Below, piece by piece: positions 19,053 through 26,940 of a stretch of 27,654 bases of DNA. The translations under genes were made by a program, and so were the position numbers. The notes under the pieces are model-generated. The model did not search any database. It was given only the letters and a program-made list of their open reading frames with translations, and had not been told where the DNA came from. This stretch comes from a virus. Each line of letters opens with the position of its first letter. The stretch's first letter is position 1. The stretch spans positions 1 to 27,654 of IMG/VR virus record IMGVR_UViG_3300023119_000095. One strand, 5' to 3'.

Positions 19053-21078
19053 CCTAGTCGCTGAACTTGAAATTGAAGTTGAAGAAACGGCCAACACTGG
19101 CCTTCTTGACGATGCAGCGCTCAAGCAGCTGCAGGATTCTAAGAAGGGCAAGAAGCTCGTCGACTACCTAAAGAAGGAATACCAGAAGTCGAAGGACGCC
19201 AAGCAGTGGCGTGTACGTCAGTGGTACATGAACATGTCCTTCGAGCGTGGTAAGCAGTACGTGGCCTGGGACTCGACCAAGAGTGGCTTGTCCCAGCTCC
19301 CACGTGGCGACAAGAACACGCCAAGAATTACCATCAACAAGATTCGCCCTATTGTCAGGACGGAAATAGCTAAGCTGACCTCGCAGAAGCCCACCGCTGT
19401 CTGCCTGCCAGCTTCGAACGATGTAGAAGATGTATTTGCTGCTACTGCCGCTACACAGGTCTGGGACAGTCTTTATGACCGCCTCAACGTAGGGCGTAGC
19501 ATGCGCCTAGTGGCCAGAGACGTTTCTGTCCTTGGTTTGGGATATCTCAAGGTCTACTGGGACTCAGGCAAGTATGACGAATGGAGCGACCAAGAAGGTG
19601 ACGTCTGCATTGACCACATTTCTCCATTCAACATCTTTGTCCCAGACCTATCAATCGTTGAGCACGACGAGCAGCCATACGTGTTGCACGTTTACACAAA
19701 GCCAATTGAATGGCTAAAGATGACCTACGGCGACCTTATCCCAAAGGACAAGCAGCCTACCGTCGTTGCAGCAACTGAGATTGCCGACATCTCTTCTGCA
19801 CTTGACATTAGAGAGAACAACAGCAAGCCAGACGCTAGCCTTGTTATTGAGGCGTGGGTAAAGCCAGGAACTACCGAGCTTCTTCCTCAGGGTGGCTACG
19901 TCACAATTGTTGACGACATCATCGTTGAGGCTTCGCTCACAGGCTTCCCTGCAGGCTACAAGAACTACCCAATCGTTAAGTTCGAGCACATCCCAAGCGG
20001 ACAGTACTACCCAGCTTGTGTTATTGATGATGTGATTCCGCTGCAGCGTGAGGTAAACAGAACCCGCTCTCAGCGCATTCAGGCCAAGAACATGATGGCT
20101 AAGCCACAGGTTTACTACCGAGAAGGTTCGCTGACTGTCTCAAAGATAAACACATCTCCGGGACAGTACATCGGAGTTCGCCCAGGGTTTGAGTACCCAG
20201 CCGCAGCTCCAATGCCACAGCTACCTCCTTACGTGTCAGAGGAGCTGCAAGCTCTAGACACCGACCTAGAGAACATCTCTGGTCAGCACGAAGTCTCAAA
20301 GGGAACCACACCTCCAGGAGTTGAGGCAGCTACTGCTATTGCTTACCTGCAGGAGCGTGACGACAGCTACCTTGCACCTACTTTCGCATCAATCGAAGAG
20401 GGCCTTTCAAGGACAGCAAAGTGCGCCCTGATGCTTGCTGCCGAGTACTGGACTGGCGAGCGCACGGTGAAAGTTGTTGGAGACAACAACGGCTTCTCAG
20501 CTGAGATGTTTAGCGGTGCAGACATAGCGCGTGGTACCGACATCAAGATTGAAGCAGGCTCCGCACTACCAACATCAAAGGCTGCCAAGCAGTCATTGGT
20601 AATGGACATGATGCGCCTTGGCCTAGTTCCGCCAGAAGAGGGACTTGAGCTTCTAGACATCGCTACCCTAAGCCGTTACACAGACAACCGTGGCACTCGC
20701 CCAGATGAGCTGCGTGCTCAGCGTGAAAACGTTATGTTCAAGGCTCTAGGTGAAATGGACGTGATGCGTCACTACCAGAGATGGCAGCAGGGCGTCGAGC
20801 AGGGTAACCCTGAGATGCTCAACCCAGACACTGGTCAGCCACTGAAGCCACCAGCAATCATCCCAGTAAACAAGTGGGACAACCACGCTGTTCACATTCA
20901 GGAGCACGACAACTTCCGCAAGAGTCCTGCGTACGACTTGCTAAGCAACAGCCAGAAGGCCGAGCTAAACAAGCACATCGATATGCACGAAATGGCACTT
21001 GCTGCTCTGCAAGCTGCTCAAATTCAGCAGATGCAAATGGGCGCAATGCCGCCACAACAGGCAAAACCACAACAGTAA
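19039..21078 (+). CDS. portal protein (P22-like podovirus type)
   Basis: About 679 residues, in the size range of P22-type portals. Features include an N-terminal helical region with many Lys residues, RQWYMNMSFERGKQYVAWD, the stem/wing segments PRITINKIRPIVRTEIAKL and VLGLGYLKVYWDSG, and later VNRTRSQRIQAKNMMAKPQV, PGVEAATAIAYLQERDD and SIEEGLSRTAKCAL, which are typical portal helices. A Gln/Met-rich tail (QIQQMQMGAMPPQQ) ends it. The protein forms the dodecameric DNA gate at the capsid vertex, the docking site for terminase and then the tail. The start is uncertain: ATG 19039 has AAAGGA only two bases away, whereas ATG 19006 has GAGG nine bases upstream. Confidence 0.88.
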   Translation: MASSDLVAELEIEVEETANTGLLDDAALKQLQDSKKGKKLVDYLKKEYQKSKDAKQWRVRQWYMNMSFERGKQYVAWDSTKSGLSQLPRGDKNTPRITINKIRPIVRTEIAKLTSQKPTAVCLPASNDVEDVFAATAATQVWDSLYDRLNVGRSMRLVARDVSVLGLGYLKVYWDSGKYDEWSDQEGDVCIDHISPFNIFVPDLSIVEHDEQPYVLHVYTKPIEWLKMTYGDLIPKDKQPTVVAATEIADISSALDIRENNSKPDASLVIEAWVKPGTTELLPQGGYVTIVDDIIVEASLTGFPAGYKNYPIVKFEHIPSGQYYPACVIDDVIPLQREVNRTRSQRIQAKNMMAKPQVYYREGSLTVSKINTSPGQYIGVRPGFEYPAAAPMPQLPPYVSEELQALDTDLENISGQHEVSKGTTPPGVEAATAIAYLQERDDSYLAPTFASIEEGLSRTAKCALMLAAEYWTGERTVKVVGDNNGFSAEMFSGADIARGTDIKIEAGSALPTSKAAKQSLVMDMMRLGLVPPEEGLELLDIATLSRYTDNRGTRPDELRAQRENVMFKALGEMDVMRHYQRWQQGVEQGNPEMLNPDTGQPLKPPAIIPVNKWDNHAVHIQEHDNFRKSPAYDLLSNSQKAELNKHIDMHEMALAALQAAQIQQMQMGAMPPQQAKPQQ

Positions 21079-21087
21079 GGGAGCAAT

Positions 21088-21957
21088 ATGTCTGACGACG
21101 AGCTAACACTAGACGATGTAACAGAGGACATTGAGCCTCAACTAGACGACGAAGAATTGGAGGAAGTTGACAATTCTGAGGAAGATGCTGAAGACGGAGA
21201 CGATACTGAAAAAAGCAATCCAGCGTGGGACGAACTTTACGAAGTACTTCCTAAGTCTTTGCATGGCATGGTTCAGCCAGTTATCGAGAAGTGGCAATCA
21301 GGCGTTGATTCGGAGTTTGAGAAGATTGCCCCATACCGCAAGTTCGCGGACGCTGGCGTCAACCCTCAAGTTATCGAAGCGTCGATGGAGCTGGCCAAGC
21401 AAGTAGCTAGCAACCCTAAGGCTGTCTACGACGAGCTAGCTGAGCGCTACGGATGGCAGCAAGCCTCCGCAATGGTGCAGCAAGCTGTCTCTGATACAGA
21501 GGATGCAATCGAAGACGCAGAAGAGTCAGACCTTTTCGAGGACGACGAAGAGACAAGCGGTGAGCTAAAGGCCCTGAAGGCTGAGCTTGACGCTCTTAAG
21601 TCAAACCTTGCAGAGCAAGAAGAGGTCGCTTATCAAGCACAGCTACAAAACGAGATTGAGGATTCTCTTGCCGCAATCAAGAAAGAGGCTGGCGACGTAG
21701 ACGAAGAGGCCATTGTCCGCAGGGCAATGCTTCTTGCTGACGACTACCCAGACGCTGAGATTGACCAGCTTATTAATGCTGCTTATGAACAGTATTCTGG
21801 CGAGCTTGAGAAGATGCGCTCTAGCGTGAAGAAGGCCCCAAAGGTGGCAGGTGGTAACGCAAACAAGGTGCCAGCAACGCCTCCTAAGACGCTTTCGTCT
21901 AAGGAAGACCGCGTTAGCGCCATTGAGGACATTGTAAAGCGCACCCTGAATCTGTAA
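21088..21957 (+). CDS. capsid scaffolding protein
   Basis: The 289-residue protein has the composition of phage scaffolds: a very acidic N-terminus (residues 1-48, mostly Asp/Glu), an ordered helical middle (WDELYEVLPKSLHGMVQPVI, FADAGVNPQVIEASMELAKQ), a coiled coil near 165-200 (LKALKAELDALKSNLAEQEE) and a basic C-terminal helix (KEDRVSAIEDIVKRTLNL) that would bind the capsid protein. It lies between portal and major capsid genes, the classic scaffold position. It would direct procapsid assembly and leave before or during packaging. GGGAGC precedes ATG 21088. No protease motif is visible. Confidence 0.82.
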   Translation: MSDDELTLDDVTEDIEPQLDDEELEEVDNSEEDAEDGDDTEKSNPAWDELYEVLPKSLHGMVQPVIEKWQSGVDSEFEKIAPYRKFADAGVNPQVIEASMELAKQVASNPKAVYDELAERYGWQQASAMVQQAVSDTEDAIEDAEESDLFEDDEETSGELKALKAELDALKSNLAEQEEVAYQAQLQNEIEDSLAAIKKEAGDVDEEAIVRRAMLLADDYPDAEIDQLINAAYEQYSGELEKMRSSVKKAPKVAGGNANKVPATPPKTLSSKEDRVSAIEDIVKRTLNL

Positions 21958-22016
21958 AGATTTACATTTCTAGTGTGATAAACTGCTGAATAGTAGTGAG
22001 TACGGCCATTTATGGC
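21953..22016 (+). promoter_or_regulatory. palindrome and hairpin upstream of the capsid gene
   Basis: The 108-base gap before the capsid gene is the second longest in the window. TGTAAA-GA-TTTACA (21953-21966) is a perfect 6-base inverted repeat with a 2-base spacer, overlapping the scaffold stop, and could be an operator. GCCAT-TT-ATGGC (22005-22016) is a second short one. TGTGATAAACT (21974-21984) resembles an extended -10 region, but no good -35 lies at the right distance. A dedicated promoter for high capsid expression would be expected here, but is not proven. Confidence 0.35.
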
Positions 22017-22065
22017 TAGGGCGAACGAAGTGAAGACCTTATTTATCTAAGCACTAGGAGTGTGA

Positions 22066-23313
22066 ATGTCCGAAGGACAGAATCTCGCTATTGCCAACGT
22101 CATCCTGAAGGATGTCTACGGCGACATTAACGAGCAGATTAACAACGCAACTCCTGCGCTGGATGGTATTAAGTCAACCGCACGCAACATTACTCAGGTT
22201 GGTGGTCTCGGTGTCAAGTTCGTTGCACACGTAGGCCGTAACACTGGTATTGGCGCACGCGCTGAGGACGAAGACCTACCAGAGGCAGGAAACCAGCAGT
22301 ACGTCGACGGTCAGACCGGCCTCAAGAGCTTCTACGGCTCTGTCCGCCTGACTGGTCAGGTAATGGCTCAGGCTAGCCAGAACTACCAGACCTTCGCAGA
22401 CGTAACTGCAGAGGAAATCGAGCGCATCCGCGACGACATTGCAAAAGACCAGAACCGCCAGGTATTCGGTGACGGAACTGGAACTCTTGCATCCATCGCT
22501 GTAGCTCCATCCGCATCTACCACCGTAACCATGGACGTCGTCAAGTACCTACACGTAGGTATGCGCGTTGACGTTGTAGACGTTTCCGCTACTGGAAGCA
22601 GCTCAACCCCAACCGTCCTAAACACTGGTGGCTACCTAACCATCACTGGCATCAACAAGACCACAAAGGTCGTTACCTTCGACAGCGCAGTAACTGCTGC
22701 TGTTGGTGACGCCATTGTTCGTTCGAACTCAACCGCTTCTTCAGTTGTAAACAACTGGCGCAAGGAGTGGACTGGCTTCGACGCTATCGTTGACGACAGC
22801 TCGACTCTCCACGGAATCGACCCAGCAACCACCCCAGCATGGGCTGCTCACCTACGTGACATCTCTTCTGGTGGCGTTGCTCAGCAGATTACCGAAGAGG
22901 ACATGATTGGTCTTGTGACCGACATTGCCGAGGATGGCGACAAGCCAGACGTAATCTGGACAGACCACGGTTCCTGGAACGGATACTGGAAGGCTCTGGA
23001 GGAGAAGCGTCGCTACGTAAACAAGGTTGACCTAGATGGTGGTAACCGTGGACTTGGTTTCGCAACCATGTTCGGTGACCTGCCATTCAAGGCTGACTTT
23101 GACGCCCCAGAGGGCAAGATGTGGTTCATCAACTCCTCAAAGGTAAACCTCAACACCAACCGCGGTTGGGAGTGGATTGACGAGGACGGCTCCAAGTGGA
23201 AGCAGGTTCCTCGCCGTGACGCATTCATTGCTTACCTACGCAACTACTCTGAGATTTCGACCTACCGTCGTAACACTCACGGTTGCATCACCGGTATTGC
23301 ACCAGGCGTCTAG
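22066..23313 (+). CDS. major capsid protein
   Basis: The 415-residue protein follows the scaffold gene. Its N-terminal helix (LAIANVILKDVYGDINEQI), the E-loop-like GIGARAEDEDLPEAGNQQYV segment, VRLTGQVMAQASQNYQTFAD and the spine helix around EEIERIRDDIAKDQNRQVFGDG fit an HK97-fold capsid protein. A beta-rich stretch (about residues 150-225, Thr/Val-rich) looks like an inserted surface domain. The C-terminal half has PDVIWTDHGSWNGYWKALE and RNYSEISTYRRN, typical of the A-domain. The start has TAGGAG five bases upstream. The gene sits between its own upstream palindromes and a downstream hairpin, so it may be transcribed at a different level from its neighbours. Codon use is cleaner and C-ending, as expected for a highly expressed gene. 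Confidence 0.88.
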   Translation: MSEGQNLAIANVILKDVYGDINEQINNATPALDGIKSTARNITQVGGLGVKFVAHVGRNTGIGARAEDEDLPEAGNQQYVDGQTGLKSFYGSVRLTGQVMAQASQNYQTFADVTAEEIERIRDDIAKDQNRQVFGDGTGTLASIAVAPSASTTVTMDVVKYLHVGMRVDVVDVSATGSSSTPTVLNTGGYLTITGINKTTKVVTFDSAVTAAVGDAIVRSNSTASSVVNNWRKEWTGFDAIVDDSSTLHGIDPATTPAWAAHLRDISSGGVAQQITEEDMIGLVTDIAEDGDKPDVIWTDHGSWNGYWKALEEKRRYVNKVDLDGGNRGLGFATMFGDLPFKADFDAPEGKMWFINSSKVNLNTNRGWEWIDEDGSKWKQVPRRDAFIAYLRNYSEISTYRRNTHGCITGIAPGV

Positions 23314-23326
23314 TAAATAACCAGCG

Positions 23327-23356
23327 AAGGGGCGTAGGATAATACCTGCGCCCCTT
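23327..23356 (+). terminator. hairpin after the capsid gene
   Basis: AAGGGGCGTAGG (23327-23338) pairs with CCTGCGCCCCTT (23345-23356), 12 pairs including one G-U, around the loop ATAATA, followed by TACTC. The last T residues are part of the stem, so the U-tract is short. It is a strong candidate for a terminator or attenuator that sets capsid mRNA abundance above that of the tail genes. Confidence 0.65.
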
Positions 23357-23374
23357 TACTCATAAGGAGAGACA

Positions 23375-23842
23375 ATGGCCATTGAGTATTTAAATCAAAA
23401 AAACTCTATCCCTGACCTTAGCGAGCTTGACAGGTTGCGGGACGTGCCGCCAAAGGCTTACCGTCTAGCAAGGATGCTAGCGGACTATGACCCATCTATT
23501 TACATCAAAAAGCTTGGGCCAGGACACCCTCAGTTTGATAAAGACCGCCCATACAGCATCGTTGTAGCAGGCGATAAAGACCGTTACGTCCTAAAAAACT
23601 TTGCAGAATGGCAGCTAGACGAGCGAATTATGGCAGAAATCATTCAGTCAGACGTCACAAATGCAGGCATGTCAATTAGCGACATGGAGGCCCTAAATGC
23701 TGCAAACGCCATGATGAAGGCAAAGGAGCGCGAAGAACTCGACGCTGAGCGCAGGGAAATGGCCAGAGATGTTGCTAAACTAGGATTTACGAAGAACTAC
23801 GCTCGCCATAACGGAAAGTTGCTATTCGACCCAAATGCCTAG
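23375..23842 (+). CDS. hypothetical head-associated protein (155 aa)
   Basis: Unrecognised. AAGGAG precedes ATG 23375, the first gene after the capsid hairpin. The N-terminal part (LDRLRDVPPKAYRLARMLAD, then YIKKLGPGHPQFD) may be a small mixed fold with strands SIVVAGDKDRYVLK. The C-terminal half is a long helix (MEALNAANAMMKAKEREELD and on) with high Glu/Arg content, ending in KLLFDPNA. The position between capsid and adaptor genes suggests a head-completion or decoration role. The stop overlaps the next ATG by eight bases (ATGCCTAG). Confidence 0.7.
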   Translation: MAIEYLNQKNSIPDLSELDRLRDVPPKAYRLARMLADYDPSIYIKKLGPGHPQFDKDRPYSIVVAGDKDRYVLKNFAEWQLDERIMAEIIQSDVTNAGMSISDMEALNAANAMMKAKEREELDAERREMARDVAKLGFTKNYARHNGKLLFDPNA

Positions 23843-24494
23843 AGATTATTACACAAGGACTGGCGATGACGTCGCAACTGACGTCAAGCGCATCTTTGGC
23901 GATGAGGCTCTTGTAGAGCTAAAGAACACAGACATCTTGCGCTGGACTAACGCAGCTCAGCGAGAGATTGCATCAAGCCACACCGTGCTAAAGGGCAAGG
24001 CTAACCACAACTTGGTAGAGGGCCAAAGCCTTTACACCATTCCGTTGGACAGTCCAGTTGCTCAAGTTCAGGGAGTACACATTGAGGGCATCCCGCTAAA
24101 GGGCGTAAGCTTCCAGACAGCGCAGGAGACCATTCTCAAGGACGACCCGGAGCTAGAAAGCAAGGGCGAGCCTAAGATGTGGTACGAATGGGACGGCGAC
24201 CTGTACATTTACCCCGCCCCAGCAGACACCGTTACAGACGGCTTGACTCTTTACTATCTCGCGTACCCTGCAACTTTGACCGCACTGAGCCAAACACTTG
24301 GCGTTCCAGACCGCTTCTACAATCAGATTGTGGACTACGTACTAGCTCAGGCGTACCGACTAGACGAGAACTGGCAGGCGACTGCATACCAAGACGCACG
24401 GTTCCGCGACTCAATGAACAGACATCTTGCAAAGGAAGACATTGTAGATAGCCAGTTCTACCCCACAAAGGTAGTTCTGCCAGAGGATGAGTAA
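23835..24494 (+). CDS. head-to-tail adaptor (P22 gp4-like)
   Basis: The 219-residue protein has the plan of podovirus adaptor proteins: an N-terminal helical part with DILRWTNAAQREIASSH, a beta part (QSLYTIPLDSPVAQVQGVHI, PKMWYEWDGDLYIYPAP, LTLYYLAYPATL) and C-terminal helices (FYNQIVDYVLAQAYRL, FRDSMNRHL). Adaptors form a ring under the portal, close the filled head and receive the tail hub. The order portal, scaffold, capsid, small gene, adaptor and hub agrees. The ATG overlaps the previous stop and the TAA overlaps the following ATG. Confidence 0.78.
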   Translation: MPRDYYTRTGDDVATDVKRIFGDEALVELKNTDILRWTNAAQREIASSHTVLKGKANHNLVEGQSLYTIPLDSPVAQVQGVHIEGIPLKGVSFQTAQETILKDDPELESKGEPKMWYEWDGDLYIYPAPADTVTDGLTLYYLAYPATLTALSQTLGVPDRFYNQIVDYVLAQAYRLDENWQATAYQDARFRDSMNRHLAKEDIVDSQFYPTKVVLPEDE

Positions 24495-26056
24495 TGGCTA
24501 GAGAAGGTCTTGTTATTGAAGACTTCTCGGGTGGTCTAAATAACGTAGTAGACCCTTCGCTAATTGCCGAGAACGAGGTCGCAGACCTCCGCAACCTAGT
24601 TATTTCTAGGACTGGCAAGCTAATCAGCCGCCCACCAATCTATAAAGTTGCCGACTATCCAGTCACTGTAGCCTCCGCTAAGGCGTTGGGGTATTACCGC
24701 AACGAGGACAGTGTGGTCTTTCTTGTCGTTGCGACGGATGTCGGCACTTACATCTATGACTTAGTTGCCGACACTTGGACACTTGTCTGGGCCTATGAAG
24801 CACTAGACATCGCCGTGTACGCAGAGCGCCTGTATCTAATTAACGACACCCAAGGGGGCGGATACTGGTCAAAGGTTGCTGGCACGTACCAGTGGACAGA
24901 CGTGGCAGCAATGCCAGAGGGTAACCAAATACACTTTACGAAAGGCAGACTCTATGTTTCTAGTAGAGCTAACAACAACACCTCGACCCTTAGGTACAGC
25001 GCTATTGACAGTATTGGTCTTGGCACCACTATTGATGACTGGCCTAGCGATAATTACATTGATATCAATGAGGGCGACGGAGACGAACTCATTAAGATTA
25101 TCGAGGGCAATAGCGAACTTTTTCTATTCCGCTCAAACTCGACTTACCGACTGGCTTACAGCGCTTCGGCAGACCCGTCGCTAGGAACCCTTACAGCAAT
25201 GTCGCACAACATTGGTGCGGATTGCTCACGCAGCGTTGTAGAGTTCGAGAACACTCTCGCCGTACTGCACGCCGGTACTTTGTACCAGTTTGCTGGCTAC
25301 AACTTCTACCCATACAACCCATCGAACAAGGTTGAGTTTAAAGTTCGAGAAGGCTTTACTGGCCAGAAGCAGGGCGTTACAAAGGTAGGGCAGTACTTGT
25401 TGGTCTGGCACCACGGCTACATGTATTCTTACGACACCGATACAGGACTATGGTCTGAGTGGGAGTCCGACACAGGCGCTGCTCACTTTATCGAAGCCCC
25501 TCGTGGAACTTTCCTAGATTCTGCTGCTGTTCCTACGGCTTACGGTGTGCCCCACACCGATTACGCTACTCAAGGACTGCTGAAATTTGCTATCGAGTAT
25601 CCAGAAACAGGCACTGAAACAATCAGGTGCCAGGTTGTCACAAGGACTTACGACATCGGACAGCCGTCTCTATTTAAGAGGCTATTTGGCTGGGAGCTGC
25701 TAGTAGTAGCAGTTAACTGGCTCGAAGGTGGCCTTACGCCTATCGATGCTTTCCGTGACATAGAAGAAATTATCACTTGGGAGGAGCTGCAAACCTACAC
25801 TTGGGAAGGCGCAGAAGCTGCAAGCATCGCTTGGCTGCCCGAGGGAGCTATCGAGCCTGTCATTGTTACCGGCTTCAGGAGCGACAACCCTCGCCCCCGT
25901 GTAGTTAAAATTAGCGGTAAGCAGACCTTTAAGCGAGGCTACTTCACTATTAGGTTCCAGAACGACGGCACTGCAAGCACCGCACCTAGCCGTCTTGACG
26001 GAATTGTTCTTTACCTCACAAACGGAAGACGCATGGCACAAGGCAGGACAGCATAA
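24494..26056 (+). CDS. tail hub/nozzle protein (P22 gp10-like)
   Basis: The 520-residue protein begins VIEDFSGGLNNVVDPSLIAENEVADLRNLV, of which GGLNNVVDPSLI followed by 'NEV.DLRNL' and 'G.L..RP' is typical of P22 gp10-like stabilisation and podovirus nozzle proteins. The body is a beta-propeller-like series (VVFLVVATDVGTYIYDL, LYLINDTQGGGYWSKV, FTKGRLYVSS, GNSELFLFRSNSTYRL). A C-terminal domain ends in a basic ITNGRR-like tail. It would form the tail tube below the adaptor and close the virion. The TAATG start couples it to the adaptor gene. Confidence 0.8.
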   Translation: MAREGLVIEDFSGGLNNVVDPSLIAENEVADLRNLVISRTGKLISRPPIYKVADYPVTVASAKALGYYRNEDSVVFLVVATDVGTYIYDLVADTWTLVWAYEALDIAVYAERLYLINDTQGGGYWSKVAGTYQWTDVAAMPEGNQIHFTKGRLYVSSRANNNTSTLRYSAIDSIGLGTTIDDWPSDNYIDINEGDGDELIKIIEGNSELFLFRSNSTYRLAYSASADPSLGTLTAMSHNIGADCSRSVVEFENTLAVLHAGTLYQFAGYNFYPYNPSNKVEFKVREGFTGQKQGVTKVGQYLLVWHHGYMYSYDTDTGLWSEWESDTGAAHFIEAPRGTFLDSAAVPTAYGVPHTDYATQGLLKFAIEYPETGTETIRCQVVTRTYDIGQPSLFKRLFGWELLVVAVNWLEGGLTPIDAFRDIEEIITWEELQTYTWEGAEAASIAWLPEGAIEPVIVTGFRSDNPRPRVVKISGKQTFKRGYFTIRFQNDGTASTAPSRLDGIVLYLTNGRRMAQGRTA

Positions 26057-26280
26057 TGTACAACATGGGCGGAGCGGGATTTAACAAGTACGCTGCGGGA
26101 GCTAAGCGATACGGAATCGGCATTATTGGGCCAAATACGGGCATGAAGCTAAACAAAGAGGGATACAAGGAAAGAAGCGCTAAGCAACGTGCAAAGAACG
26201 CTGCAATGCTAAAATGGGTACAGGGCAAACGCGGCGCTCGCTACTTCGCCAAACCCTCGGGACAGATAGGTAAGAAATAA
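26056..26280 (+). CDS. small basic glycine-rich virion protein candidate (74 aa)
   Basis: Unrecognised. MYNMGGAGFNKYAAGAKRYG and IIGPNTGMKLNKEGYKER are Gly/Lys/Tyr-rich and the C-terminus is strongly basic (KQRAKNAAMLKWVQGKRGAR). There is no membrane segment. TAATG junctions join it to both neighbours, so it is made with the tail genes. A small basic protein next to ejection proteins might bind DNA or line the ejection channel; this is only a positional guess. Confidence 0.65.
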   Translation: MYNMGGAGFNKYAAGAKRYGIGIIGPNTGMKLNKEGYKERSAKQRAKNAAMLKWVQGKRGARYFAKPSGQIGKK

Positions 26281-26939
26281 TGGTACTAGGGCCAATTATT
26301 CCAGGCAAGCCTACGCCTGCAAAACCTGTCGCACGCTACATCCCAGCAGGGGCTAATGATACGGCACGTGCTCGGCAAGAGCGCCAAAATCAAGCAGCTA
26401 TAAAAAAGGGAATTATCCCCAAGCCAACCAGAACAACCCTCGGCACGGGCAGTATTGAGAGCAAGTCCGCAAACACGGCAGATGGAACGACGTACAGAAA
26501 GCCAAAGACCGACACTGGTACCGGTACAGACACAGAGACTAAGGCTAGTAAGCCATTAGACGTAACTCTAGGCCAAGAAGAGATGGACGCTGCGCAGCAA
26601 GCAGCAGACGCTCTACGCACTTTTCAGGAGAATCAAGCCAAGCTTCAGCTTCAGCAGACCTTGGGAAAGATTGACCGTGCTGCTATTGAACAGTACAAGG
26701 GCATCTCTGAGGACTACGCTGCACGTGGCCTCGCAAGAAGCGGTGGCAAGCTACAGACCGAGCAAAAGGCTATCGACGAGCGAGACAGGGCTGTCGGTGA
26801 GGCAAAGCAGGCAGTAACAGACTTTATCAACGAGCTTAAGCTCACAGGCAACTTCGAGCAGGCAAGCACTAACCTAGCCAAGAGTCAGGCATTCCAAGAG
26901 TACATTACGGGCAGACTCAGCCCAGCTATGGGAGAGTAA
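26280..26939 (+). CDS. probable internal virion/ejection protein (219 aa)
   Basis: The first ~100 residues are Pro/Thr/Lys-rich and disordered (PIIPGKPTPAKPVARYIPAG, TGTGTDTETKAS). The rest is helical with coiled-coil character (EEMDAAQQAADALRTFQENQ, QLQQTLGKIDRAAIEQYKGI, VGEAKQAVTDFINELKL). The YAARGLARSGGKLQTEQ segment, often seen in phage internal or tail-tip proteins, lies in the middle. It follows the nozzle gene, where podoviruses keep their ejection proteins. No peptidoglycan hydrolase motif is present. The ATG lies on a TAATG junction. Confidence 0.68.
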   Translation: MVLGPIIPGKPTPAKPVARYIPAGANDTARARQERQNQAAIKKGIIPKPTRTTLGTGSIESKSANTADGTTYRKPKTDTGTGTDTETKASKPLDVTLGQEEMDAAQQAADALRTFQENQAKLQLQQTLGKIDRAAIEQYKGISEDYAARGLARSGGKLQTEQKAIDERDRAVGEAKQAVTDFINELKLTGNFEQASTNLAKSQAFQEYITGRLSPAMGE

Positions 26940-26940
26940 C

